From: Flavobacterium eburneipallidum
GTDB taxonomy: Bacteria > Bacteroidota > Bacteroidia > Flavobacteriales > Flavobacteriaceae
Length of the DNA: 64,000 bases
Direction: 5' to 3'
NCBI RefSeq assembly: GCF_027111355.2
Contig: NZ_CP114291.2
Span: 2,666,001 to 2,730,000 of the forward strand
A program made the translations under genes and the position numbers. Shown one piece after another: positions 7,307 to 15,325 of this stretch (position 1 is its first letter; every line of letters begins with the position of its first letter). Below the pieces are notes generated by a model. It was not told the origin of the DNA. It made no database searches and saw nothing but the letters and a program-made list of their open reading frames with translations.

Positions 7307-9502
7307 TTAATTGGCTACTTCACTGATGAATTTAATTCGCATCAAACGCAATTCATCAATATCGTAATCGCCATCAAATTCTTTTAAGGCTTCTTCTATA
7401 TTATCAGAATGGGATTCCATGAAATAGTCGTGAATTTCTTCCTGTTGATCTTCGTCTAGCATTTCATCAATCCAATATTTGATGTTAAGCTTTGTTCCTG
7501 AATTGACAATTTGTTCCATTTCGGTTATCAAAGCTTCCATATTCAACCCTTTTGCGGAAGCAATATCTTTGAGTGATAATTTCCTGTCAATATTTTGAAT
7601 GATATACAATTTGTTGATAGAATTGGCACCTGTTGATTTTACCACTAAATCATCTGGACGAATGATATCATTATCTTCAACATATTGATTAATCAAGGTT
7701 ACGAATTCTTTACCGTATTTTTTGGCTTTTCCTTCCCCAACACCATGAATATTGGTCAATTCCTCCATAGAAATTGGATATTTCAACGCCATATCTTCGA
7801 GTGATGGATCTTGGAAAACTACAAAAGGAGGAACCCCTAATTTTTTGGCTACTTTTTTACGTAAGTCACGCAACATATCCATCAAAACTTCATCGGCTAC
7901 TCCGCTTGATTTTGCAGCTGTTACTATAGCTTCGTCTTCGGATTCATTGTATTCATGATCTTCTGACATTAGGAAAGATTCTGGGTTTTTAATAAAATCC
8001 AAACCTTTTTGGGTAATTTTAATTATTCCGTAAGTTTCGATATCTTTTGACAATAATCCATTTACTAATACTTGACGCAATAATGCCATCCAATATTTTT
8101 CGTCATGATCAGTACCTGAACCAAAAAAAGGCTGCACATCTGTTCTATGTGCTTTTATCACAGCATTCACACGACCAATCAAAGTAAAAACTACTTCTTT
8201 GGATTTATAAATATGTTTGGTATCACGAACTACTTCGAGTAATTGGACTACTTCATCTTTAGCCTCTACTTTCACTTTTGGATTACGAACGTTGTCGTCC
8301 ATATCACCACCTTCTCCTGTTTCGGTATCGAATTCTTCACCAAAATAATGCAAAAGAAATTTTCTTCTAGACATCGAAGTTTCAGCATAAGCCACTACTT
8401 CTTGCAGTAAAGCAAAACCTATTTCCTGTTCGGCTACTGGTTTTCCTGACAAGAATTTTTCCAGCTTTTCAACATCTTTATAGGAGTAATAAGCCAAACA
8501 GTGACCTTCTCCTCCATCGCGACCTGCACGACCGGTTTCTTGATAATAACTTTCTAATGATTTTGGAATGTCATGGTGTATAACAAAGCGAACATCGGGC
8601 TTGTCAATTCCCATTCCGAAGGCAATTGTTGCTACCACTACATCAACATCTTCCATCAAGAACATATCTTGATGCTTGGCACGAGTCTTGGCATCTAATC
8701 CTGCGTGATATGGCACTGCGCTTATTCCGTTTACTTGCAAAACCTCGGCTACTGCTTCTACTTTTTTGCGGCTCAAACAGTAAATAATTCCAGATTTTCC
8801 TTTGTGTTGCTTGATGAAACGAATGATATCCGCTTCGATATTTTTGGTTTTGGTACGAACTTCATAAAACAAATTGGCTCTATTAAAGGATGCTTTGTAA
8901 GTAGTTGCATCCGACATATCCAAGTTTTTAAGAATGTCTTCCTGCACTTTTGGAGTGGCTGTTGCAGTAAGACCTATAATAGGCACATCACCTAATTGCT
9001 TGATAATTCCTTTAAGATTTCGGTACTCTGGTCTAAAATCGTGTCCCCATTCCGAAATACAGTGCGCTTCGTCAATGGCTACAAATGAAATGGTCACACT
9101 TTGCAAAAAACTTAAATACTCTTCCTTTGTCAAAGACTCTGGAGCAACATACAATAGTTTTGTCAAACCCGAGCTAATATCCTTTTTGACTTGAGCAATC
9201 TCTGTTTTAGTTAATGACGAATTGAGTACGTGTGCAATTCCATTTTCTGAAGACAAACTCCTTATGGCATCAACCTGATTTTTCATCAAGGCAATCAAAG
9301 GAGAAACCACAATAGCGGTTCCGTCTTGAACCAAAGCTGGCAACTGATAACAAAGTGATTTTCCACCACCTGTTGGCATAATGACAAAAGTATTTTCCTT
9401 GTTGAGAATACTTTTTACAACTCGCTCTTGTAAACCTTTGAATTGGTTAAAGCCAAAATACTTCTTTAATTCTTTGTGGATGTCAATTTCGTTTGAATTC
9501 AT
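7307..9502 (-). CDS. recQ: ATP-dependent DNA helicase RecQ (no zinc cysteines)
   Basis: 731-residue 3'-5' DNA helicase for recombination and replication repair. Walker A is MPTGGGKSLCYQLPAL, motif II is DEAH (AIDEAHCISEWGHDFRPEY) and motif VI is QETGRAGRDG. The RQC region keeps the helical hairpin (MSRRKFLLHYFGEEFD), but the four cysteines that bind zinc in E. coli RecQ are absent. A winged-helix region follows, then an HRDC domain (about residues 525-600) and a C-terminal helix-turn-helix-like tail. ATG 9502. It is divergent from kdsD with 86 bp between the starts. The family call is firm. Loss of zinc ligands appears to be normal for this branch but is worth checking. Confidence 0.94.
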   Translation of the reverse strand: MNSNEIDIHKELKKYFGFNQFKGLQERVVKSILNKENTFVIMPTGGGKSLCYQLPALVQDGTAIVVSPLIALMKNQVDAIRSLSSENGIAHVLNSSLTKTEIAQVKKDISSGLTKLLYVAPESLTKEEYLSFLQSVTISFVAIDEAHCISEWGHDFRPEYRNLKGIIKQLGDVPIIGLTATATPKVQEDILKNLDMSDATTYKASFNRANLFYEVRTKTKNIEADIIRFIKQHKGKSGIIYCLSRKKVEAVAEVLQVNGISAVPYHAGLDAKTRAKHQDMFLMEDVDVVVATIAFGMGIDKPDVRFVIHHDIPKSLESYYQETGRAGRDGGEGHCLAYYSYKDVEKLEKFLSGKPVAEQEIGFALLQEVVAYAETSMSRRKFLLHYFGEEFDTETGEGGDMDDNVRNPKVKVEAKDEVVQLLEVVRDTKHIYKSKEVVFTLIGRVNAVIKAHRTDVQPFFGSGTDHDEKYWMALLRQVLVNGLLSKDIETYGIIKITQKGLDFIKNPESFLMSEDHEYNESEDEAIVTAAKSSGVADEVLMDMLRDLRKKVAKKLGVPPFVVFQDPSLEDMALKYPISMEELTNIHGVGEGKAKKYGKEFVTLINQYVEDNDIIRPDDLVVKSTGANSINKLYIIQNIDRKLSLKDIASAKGLNMEALITEMEQIVNSGTKLNIKYWIDEMLDEDQQEEIHDYFMESHSDNIEEALKEFDGDYDIDELRLMRIKFISEVAN

Positions 9503-9524
9503 TCTTTATTAATGGTATTTTATC

Positions 9525-9532
9525 TAAATTTG
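9525..9532 (+). promoter_or_regulatory. -7 promoter element of kdsD-tatC
   Basis: TAAATTTG is an exact match to TAnnTTTG. It predicts transcription from about 9539, 50 bp before the TTG start chosen for kdsD. It excludes the longer frame beginning at 9493, which would lie upstream of the promoter. Confidence 0.5.
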
Positions 9533-9588
9533 CACCACTAAAGATACTAATTTCTTTTATACTCACAAATTTTTATAAAAATTCTATT

Positions 9589-10554
9589 TTGGACACCAAG
9601 GAAAATATTCTGATTTCAGCAAAAAAAACTATTCTATCCGAAAGCGAATCCATAGCAAAACTAATTGATTTTATTGATATTAACTTTGCCGAAGCTACCA
9701 AAATTATATTCCATTCAAAAGGACGATTAATTGTAACCGGAATTGGCAAAAGTGCGATTATTGCACAAAAAATGGTCGCTACGTTTAATTCTACAGGAAC
9801 TCCATCTATCTTTTTACATGCTACAGAAGCCATTCATGGTGATTTAGGGATGGTTCAGCCCAATGATGTAGTGCTTTGCATTTCAAAAAGCGGTAATAGC
9901 CCCGAAATAAAAGCACTTATTCCTTTACTGAAGAGATTTGGTAATCAATTGATTGCTATGACAGGAAATATGACTTCTTTCTTGGCAAAAGAATCAGAAT
10001 ATGTTTTGAACACCACGGTCGATGCCGAAGCTTGTCCTAATAATCTAGCACCAACCAATAGCACAACTGCCCAATTAGTAATAGGCGATGCGCTGGCTAT
10101 CTGTTTGATGCAATTGCGAAATTTTACCCCCGAAGATTTTGCCAAATACCATCCAGGTGGTGCTTTAGGCAAAAAACTATTGCTTCGTGTACAAGATATG
10201 CTCGAAAACACGTTAAAACCAATGGTTGCTCCTGATACTGCTATAAAAAAGGTTATTTTTGAAATCTCTGAAAAACGTCTTGGTGTTACCGCTGTAGTAG
10301 AAAATGATAAGGTAATCGGAATTATTACCGATGGTGATATTCGAAGAATGTTGAACGAGAATGACAGTTTTGCCCATTTGACAGCCAAAGATATTATGAC
10401 TAAAAAACCAAAAACAATACAATCTTCGACTATGGTAGTTGATGCGTTGAATATTCTAGAAGATTTCTCCATAACACAGTTAATTGTTATTGATAACGAC
10501 CAGTACAAAGGTGTTTTACACTTACATGATATATTAAAAGAAGGCATTATATAA
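9589..10554 (+). CDS. kdsD: Arabinose-5-phosphate isomerase (KpsF/GutQ family), TTG start
   Basis: 321 residues. It interconverts ribulose-5-phosphate and arabinose-5-phosphate, the first step to Kdo for LPS. An N-terminal SIS domain (VTGIGKSAIIAQKMVATFNSTG, then a histidine-containing EAIHGDLGM) precedes a pair of CBS domains from about residue 205 to the end. No ATG lies near the start of the SIS domain. TTG 9589 gives the family's usual length (E. coli KdsD has 328 residues) and stands about 50 bp after the predicted transcription start. The stop overlaps tatC by 1 bp (TAATG), so the two are translationally linked. lptB, also an LPS gene, follows. Confidence 0.9.
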   Translation: MDTKENILISAKKTILSESESIAKLIDFIDINFAEATKIIFHSKGRLIVTGIGKSAIIAQKMVATFNSTGTPSIFLHATEAIHGDLGMVQPNDVVLCISKSGNSPEIKALIPLLKRFGNQLIAMTGNMTSFLAKESEYVLNTTVDAEACPNNLAPTNSTTAQLVIGDALAICLMQLRNFTPEDFAKYHPGGALGKKLLLRVQDMLENTLKPMVAPDTAIKKVIFEISEKRLGVTAVVENDKVIGIITDGDIRRMLNENDSFAHLTAKDIMTKKPKTIQSSTMVVDALNILEDFSITQLIVIDNDQYKGVLHLHDILKEGII

Positions 10555-11375
10555 TGAAAAAAGAACTTAATCAAATGTCCTTTTTGGATCATCTCGAAGA
10601 ATTAAGATGGTTGCTAGTAAGAAGTACTATTGCCATTTTAGTCATGGCATGTGCTACTTATTTTATCAGTGATTATTTGTTTGACACCATTCTATTTGGA
10701 CCAACAAGACCCACTTTTTTTACCTATACATTTCTTTGTGATTTATCACACCAAATAGGAATAGCCGAAAGTATTTGTATTACCGAATTTCCATTTATTA
10801 TTCAGAATACAGAAATGGAGGGACAAGTCAATATGTTTGTATGGATGTGTATTTTGGCTGGTTTTATTCTTGCCTTTCCATATATATTGTGGCAAATTTG
10901 GGGCTTCATCAGTCCTGCTTTGTATGAAAAAGAAAAGAAAAATGCAGTCGTATTCATCGTTACGTCTTCTCTACTCTTTTTTATGGGAGTGCTGTTTGGC
11001 TATTTTTTTGTTATTCCAATGTCTGTCAATTTTGTGGCTACATTCTCGGTTAGTGAAATGGTAACCAATCAATTCACATTAGATTCTTATATGGGAATGG
11101 TCAAAACATCGATTCTCGCCAGCGGATTGTTTTTCGAATTGCCTATAATCATTTATTTCTTGACCAAACTGGATTTAGTAACTCCAAAATTCTTAAGAGA
11201 TTCTCGTAGATATGCTATTGTAATTGTACTGATCATTTCTGCAATTGTTACTCCACCAGACGTTGTGAGCCAAACTATCGTAGCCATACCGATGCTGATT
11301 GTTTTTGAGTTAAGCATCCTCATTTCGGCAATTGTTTATAAAAATCAGCAACGAAAAAGCAAAACAATTAGTTAA
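10554..11375 (+). CDS. tatC: Sec-independent (twin-arginine) translocase subunit TatC
   Basis: 273-residue multi-spanning inner-membrane protein that recognises twin-arginine signal peptides of folded exported proteins. The diagnostic N-terminal motif is FLDHLEELRWLLVRS just before the first membrane segment. About six hydrophobic segments follow, including FILAFPYILWQIWGFISPAL. A periplasmic insertion after the first segment (about residues 40-95) is longer than in E. coli TatC, as usual in Bacteroidota. Its ATG overlaps the kdsD stop. tatA is not in the window. Confidence 0.95.
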   Translation: MKKELNQMSFLDHLEELRWLLVRSTIAILVMACATYFISDYLFDTILFGPTRPTFFTYTFLCDLSHQIGIAESICITEFPFIIQNTEMEGQVNMFVWMCILAGFILAFPYILWQIWGFISPALYEKEKKNAVVFIVTSSLLFFMGVLFGYFFVIPMSVNFVATFSVSEMVTNQFTLDSYMGMVKTSILASGLFFELPIIIYFLTKLDLVTPKFLRDSRRYAIVIVLIISAIVTPPDVVSQTIVAIPMLIVFELSILISAIVYKNQQRKSKTIS

Positions 11376-11432
11376 TTACAATCACAAAAAAAGTCAATAT
11401 CATCCAACTGATAACCGAATAAATCATACAAA

Positions 11433-12173
11433 ATGAAGTTAAGAGCCGAAAATTTAATCAAAACATACAAAGGAAGAAGTGTTGTAAAAGGCATTTCAGT
11501 AGAAGTGAATCAAGGCGAAATCGTGGGACTTTTGGGACCAAACGGAGCTGGAAAAACCACTTCTTTTTATATGATTGTAGGTTTAGTAAAACCCAATATG
11601 GGCAATATTTTCCTAGATGATTTGAATATTACCGATTATCCAATGTACAAAAGAGCCCAACAAGGCATTGGTTATTTGGCGCAAGAAGCTTCTGTTTTTA
11701 GAAAATTGAGTATTGAAGATAATATTTTGAGCGTTTTGCAATTGACCAAACTTTCTAAAGAAGCACAAGTAGCCAAAATGGAAAGCCTTATTGCCGAATT
11801 TAGTTTAGAACACATTCGTACCAATCGAGGTGATTTACTTTCGGGAGGAGAACGCCGTCGTACTGAAATTGCTCGTTGCTTGGCAACCGACCCAAAATTT
11901 ATTTTATTGGATGAACCCTTTGCAGGTGTTGACCCAGTTGCTGTAGAAGACATTCAAAGAATTGTGGCTCAATTAAAAAACAAAAATATTGGCATCTTAA
12001 TCACCGATCACAACGTGCAAGAAACCCTTGCTATTACCGACAAAACCTATTTGATGTTTGAAGGAGGAATTCTAAAAGCAGGAATTCCTGAAGAATTAGT
12101 AGAAGACGAAATGGTACGTAGAGTTTATCTAGGACAGAATTTCGAATTGAGAAAAAAGAAATTGGAGTTTTAA
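11433..12173 (+). CDS. lptB: LPS export ABC transporter ATP-binding protein
   Basis: 246-residue cytoplasmic ATPase that powers LPS extraction with LptFG. Walker A is GLLGPNGAGKTTSFYMIVGL, the signature is LLSGGERRRTEIARCL, Walker B is FILLDEPFAGVDPVAV and the H-loop follows in ITDHNVQETL. The residues around GVDPVAVEDIQ and the length are typical of LptB. It lies 57 bp after tatC on the same strand, in a group with kdsD, so it serves the same envelope pathway. Confidence 0.94.
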   Translation: MKLRAENLIKTYKGRSVVKGISVEVNQGEIVGLLGPNGAGKTTSFYMIVGLVKPNMGNIFLDDLNITDYPMYKRAQQGIGYLAQEASVFRKLSIEDNILSVLQLTKLSKEAQVAKMESLIAEFSLEHIRTNRGDLLSGGERRRTEIARCLATDPKFILLDEPFAGVDPVAVEDIQRIVAQLKNKNIGILITDHNVQETLAITDKTYLMFEGGILKAGIPEELVEDEMVRRVYLGQNFELRKKKLEF

Positions 12174-12223
12174 AAAAATATTCCGTTATTTGAAAAATCA
12201 GTTTTGAAACTAATTCTATAAAA

Positions 12224-12466
12224 ATGGAAGATCCAGACAATCCAAGTCCTGAAACCCAAGAAAGATGGTTTAAAGATCCTAACAATTGGATTTGGGGAAT
12301 TTTCTATTACAATCCAAAAGACAATCGTATTTTTCCTCCAAAAAGAAATTCGAACTATGGAGCAGGATTTACAACTAATTTCGCAAATCCTAAATCGGTA
12401 CTTACTTTGATTGGTATTTTATTATTCTTCGCATTTGTAGCAATATTAATCCAAAAAACAAAATAA
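12224..12466 (+). CDS. DUF5808-type small membrane protein
   Basis: 80 residues. The core WGIFYYNPKDNRIFPPKR followed by GAGFTTNFANP matches the DUF5808 pattern. The C-terminus is one membrane helix (LTLIGILLFFAFVAILIQ) ending in a short basic tail, so it should be a tail-anchored or single-pass protein. Function is unknown. It lies 50 bp after lptB. Its stop abuts the stop of the convergent GH25 gene with no spacing. Confidence 0.75.
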   Translation: MEDPDNPSPETQERWFKDPNNWIWGIFYYNPKDNRIFPPKRNSNYGAGFTTNFANPKSVLTLIGILLFFAFVAILIQKTK

Positions 12467-13330
12467 TTACTCTATCGTAATAAACCGCAACTGCTCAACA
12501 TCACCATTAAAAATATTGACATCCACATTGCCTTTTATTCCTGATACAGAAGCCTTTTCGGTAAACTGCCAGAACAACCAATCATCGCCAATTTTCTCTC
12601 GGTAAAAATTATAATTGGCAATCCAAAAAAGATAATCCGAGAAATCTTCTTTCAAAAAATCATCGTAATATTTTTCGCCAGAATAAATAATGGGTTTTAC
12701 TTTATAATGGGCTTCAACAGCATTCAACCAACGTCTTAAACCTATTTTCAAACTATCCAAGGATTGTCCTTTTGGTAGTTTTTCAATATCTAAAACAGGT
12801 GGCAAATCGCCTTTTCGTAACTGAACGGTTTGAATAAAAAGTCGAGCTTGTTCTAATGAATTTTCGTTGGGACGATAATAATGATAAGCACCACGAATGA
12901 TGTTGCTTTCTTTTGCGCTACGCCAGTTTGCCGCAAATCGACTATCTACTTTGTCGTTTCCAGCTGTAGCTCGAATGAAAACAAATTCCAAAGAATACTT
13001 ACTTTCAATAGAATTTATCAAATCCCAATCGACTTCTCCTTGAAATTCCGAAACATCAAATCCAATGGCTTTACCCTCGTGTTTTTCCAAAACTTGGAAA
13101 TTACGAATATCTGTAATGCGTTTGTCTTCGGCTTCTTCATAAGATAATTTATCCGATTTGAAACTGAAATAATACGCCAATCCGTTGCGATAATGATAAC
13201 AAACGCCAAAAAAAAGGAGAATAAAAAATCCAATTATCGAATAAGTACGCAGTTTTCCAGAGAAAAAAGAGGTTTTCTTTTTCGGTTTTCGCCTAATTAT
13301 GGTTTTGCTTCGGGTGGTTTTCCGCCTCAT
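12467..13330 (-). CDS. Membrane-anchored glycoside hydrolase family 25 (lysozyme-like) protein
   Basis: 287 residues. A very basic N-terminus (RRKTTRSKTIIRRKPKKK) precedes one membrane helix at about 31-46, then an extracytoplasmic GH25 domain. Catalytic acidic residues lie in GFDVSEFQGEVDW (Asp92) and PPVLDIEKL (near 185). The family cleaves the MurNAc-GlcNAc bond of peptidoglycan, so cell-wall remodelling is likely. The gene starts in overlap with the pssA stop (TAATG), forming a two-gene operon read from the promoter upstream of pssA. Confidence 0.87.
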   Translation of the reverse strand: MRRKTTRSKTIIRRKPKKKTSFFSGKLRTYSIIGFFILLFFGVCYHYRNGLAYYFSFKSDKLSYEEAEDKRITDIRNFQVLEKHEGKAIGFDVSEFQGEVDWDLINSIESKYSLEFVFIRATAGNDKVDSRFAANWRSAKESNIIRGAYHYYRPNENSLEQARLFIQTVQLRKGDLPPVLDIEKLPKGQSLDSLKIGLRRWLNAVEAHYKVKPIIYSGEKYYDDFLKEDFSDYLFWIANYNFYREKIGDDWLFWQFTEKASVSGIKGNVDVNIFNGDVEQLRFITIE

Positions 13331-14049
13331 TAAAAAACTATTTTTTTCAGGAATTTGTTATTGATAACCGACAACAAAACATAAGTAATAATAACCAACG
13401 GAATTCCTAAATATTGGAAAAAAACTAACAACAAAACTGCCAAAGTCAAAAAAACAACTTGAAGCGCATTCTTCTTAAAAGTAAAGTTTTTAATTTTTAA
13501 GGAAAATAACGGAATTTCAGCATTGAGGATATAAGCGCTAAACAAAGTGATAACCAATAAAATCCATTTGTTGGATAAAATTTCGAATATTACTAATGAA
13601 TCCGAATATTCTAAAACTAAAGGCAAACTCAAAATAAAAAGCGCATTGGCAGGTGTTGGCAAACCTATAAAAGAATCGGTTTGACGCGTATCAATATTAA
13701 AATTAGCCAAACGATAACAAGAACCTAAAGTAATAATAAAACCTAAATAAGGAACAATTAGAAGTGGTGCGGCTGAATCTTGAGCTTTTAGCAACAGCGA
13801 AAACATTACATAACCAGGAACAATTCCGCTAGTTACCATATCCGCCAAAGAATCCAATTGCAATCCCAACGGACTTGAAACCTTGAACAAGCGAGCAAAA
13901 AAGCCATCGAAAAAATCTAAAAAAATACCCAAACACACAAAGTAGAAAGCCATTTCAAAATTTAATTCTGCCACAAAAACTACAGCAATACAACCGCAAA
14001 AAAGATTGAGTAAAGTAATTAAGTTAGGAATGTGTTTTTTTATGTCCAT
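13330..14049 (-). CDS. pssA: CDP-diacylglycerol--serine O-phosphatidyltransferase
   Basis: 239-residue integral membrane enzyme making phosphatidylserine, the precursor of phosphatidylethanolamine. The CDP-alcohol phosphotransferase signature DG-x2-AR-x8-G-x3-D-x3-D is complete (DGFFARLF through LDSLADMV, residues about 48-72). Around seven to eight hydrophobic segments follow. It is first in an operon with the GH25 gene. ATG 14049 lies 28 bp from a minus-strand -7 box. Confidence 0.93.
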   Translation of the reverse strand: MDIKKHIPNLITLLNLFCGCIAVVFVAELNFEMAFYFVCLGIFLDFFDGFFARLFKVSSPLGLQLDSLADMVTSGIVPGYVMFSLLLKAQDSAAPLLIVPYLGFIITLGSCYRLANFNIDTRQTDSFIGLPTPANALFILSLPLVLEYSDSLVIFEILSNKWILLVITLFSAYILNAEIPLFSLKIKNFTFKKNALQVVFLTLAVLLLVFFQYLGIPLVIITYVLLSVINNKFLKKIVF

Positions 14050-14077
14050 GGTAATTAAAATTGATTGTCAAAGTTCA

Positions 14078-14085
14078 CAAATTTA
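14078..14085 (-). promoter_or_regulatory. -7 promoter element of pssA
   Basis: On the minus strand this reads TAAATTTG, an exact TAnnTTTG match, with predicted initiation near 14071 and a leader of about 20 nt before the pssA ATG. Confidence 0.5.
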
Positions 14086-14191
14086 ATATAATAACTGATT
14101 GAGAAGTGCGTTTTTAGAAGAGATTTAAACCATTTTAAATTTAAAAACTGGAATGGGTTGTTAAAAAAGACATTAGCTCATTAAAAAATTA

Positions 14192-14199
14192 TATTTTTG
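14192..14199 (+). promoter_or_regulatory. -7 promoter element of the PorV2-like gene
   Basis: TATTTTTG matches TAnnTTTG. The TTG at 14197 that would extend the downstream frame is the last part of this box, so the real start must be later (ATG 14239). Confidence 0.5.
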
Positions 14200-14238
14200 A
14201 AAAAAATTAAAAACCACTTGGGTCTGCAAAAATCAGCA

Positions 14239-15312
14239 ATGTCAAGAAAAAATATATTTATTTTCCTTTTTATACTTTGTGGCTGTTCGTATGCACAAAC
14301 CGTACGGAAATATTCGAACGAATTTATGAATATCGGTGTCGATGCTGCTGCATTAGGAATGTCTAACGCCATGACTGCAAGCACTAATGACGTAAATGCT
14401 GGCTACTGGAATCCCGCAGGATTAGTCCATCTGGAAGACCACCAAATTTCGTTAATGCACGCCAATTATTTTGCTAATATTGCCCAATACGACTACATTG
14501 CTTACGCTAATACTATTGATGATCAAAGTGCTTGGGGAATTTCCTTAATTCGTTTTGGGGTGGATGATATTATGAATACTACACAACTCATCGATAGCCA
14601 AGGAAATATTGATTACAATAGAATCAGTCTTTTTTCTACAGCCGATTATGGGGTTACTTTTTCGTATGCCCGAAAATTACAAGTGCCTGGATTTCAATAT
14701 GGGGTAAATGCCAAAGTAATTCGTCGAATTATAGGAAAATTTGCCAGCTCTTGGGGTTTTGGGTTTGATGCTGGAATTCAATTCGAAAAAAATGACTGGC
14801 AATTTGGCTTGATGCTTCGTGATATTACAACTACTTATAATGTTTGGAACATTGACGAAGCCGAATATCAAAAAATAGCCGATGCCATTCCGGGACAAAA
14901 CCAAGAATTACCTGAAAGCACTGAAATTACTGCTCCAAAAGCACAATTGGGATTGTCTAAAAAGTTCCTATTTCATTATGACTATAGCCTTTTGGCTGCA
15001 GCCAATTTGAATGTTGTTTTCGCTCAAACCAACGATATTATTTCAACAAGTTTTGCTAGTGTTGATCCTGCTTTAGGATTTGAATTTGGTTATACCGATT
15101 TAGTTTTCTTAAGAGCTGGAGTGGGAAATTTTCAAAACGTACAACAAATTGACAATACCGAAAAAATAGGATTCCAACCTAATATTGGTTTGGGTTTCAA
15201 ATACAAAGGCATTCAAGTTGATTATGCCTTGACCGATTTAGGCAATCAAAGTGCTGCTTTGTATTCGAATATTTTTTCGGTAAAAGTAGATTTGGGAGTT
15301 TTTAGAAATTAA
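14239..15312 (+). CDS. Outer-membrane beta-barrel protein, PorV2-like (type IX secretion)
   Basis: 357 residues. A signal peptide (MSRKNIFIFLFILCGCSYAQ) is followed by a PorV/UPF0164-type barrel. The hallmark N-terminal region is FMNIGVDAAALGMSNA, then YWNPAGL, as in PorV and related FadL-like proteins of the type IX secretion system. The rest alternates short amphipathic strands ending in SVKVDLGVF. PorV proper shuttles secreted proteins to the sortase; the PorV2 name is an inference and a specific partner is not shown. ATG 14239 is used because the upstream TTG is inside a promoter box. The next gene begins 13 bp downstream. Confidence 0.8.
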   Translation: MSRKNIFIFLFILCGCSYAQTVRKYSNEFMNIGVDAAALGMSNAMTASTNDVNAGYWNPAGLVHLEDHQISLMHANYFANIAQYDYIAYANTIDDQSAWGISLIRFGVDDIMNTTQLIDSQGNIDYNRISLFSTADYGVTFSYARKLQVPGFQYGVNAKVIRRIIGKFASSWGFGFDAGIQFEKNDWQFGLMLRDITTTYNVWNIDEAEYQKIADAIPGQNQELPESTEITAPKAQLGLSKKFLFHYDYSLLAAANLNVVFAQTNDIISTSFASVDPALGFEFGYTDLVFLRAGVGNFQNVQQIDNTEKIGFQPNIGLGFKYKGIQVDYALTDLGNQSAALYSNIFSVKVDLGVFRN

Positions 15313-15325
15313 TTTATAAATCCAC

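Noticed and set aside
9945..10592. 215-codon antisense open frame across kdsD
   Set aside because: The translation is serine- and isoleucine-rich without domain features and is fully explained by codon bias of kdsD on the other strand.
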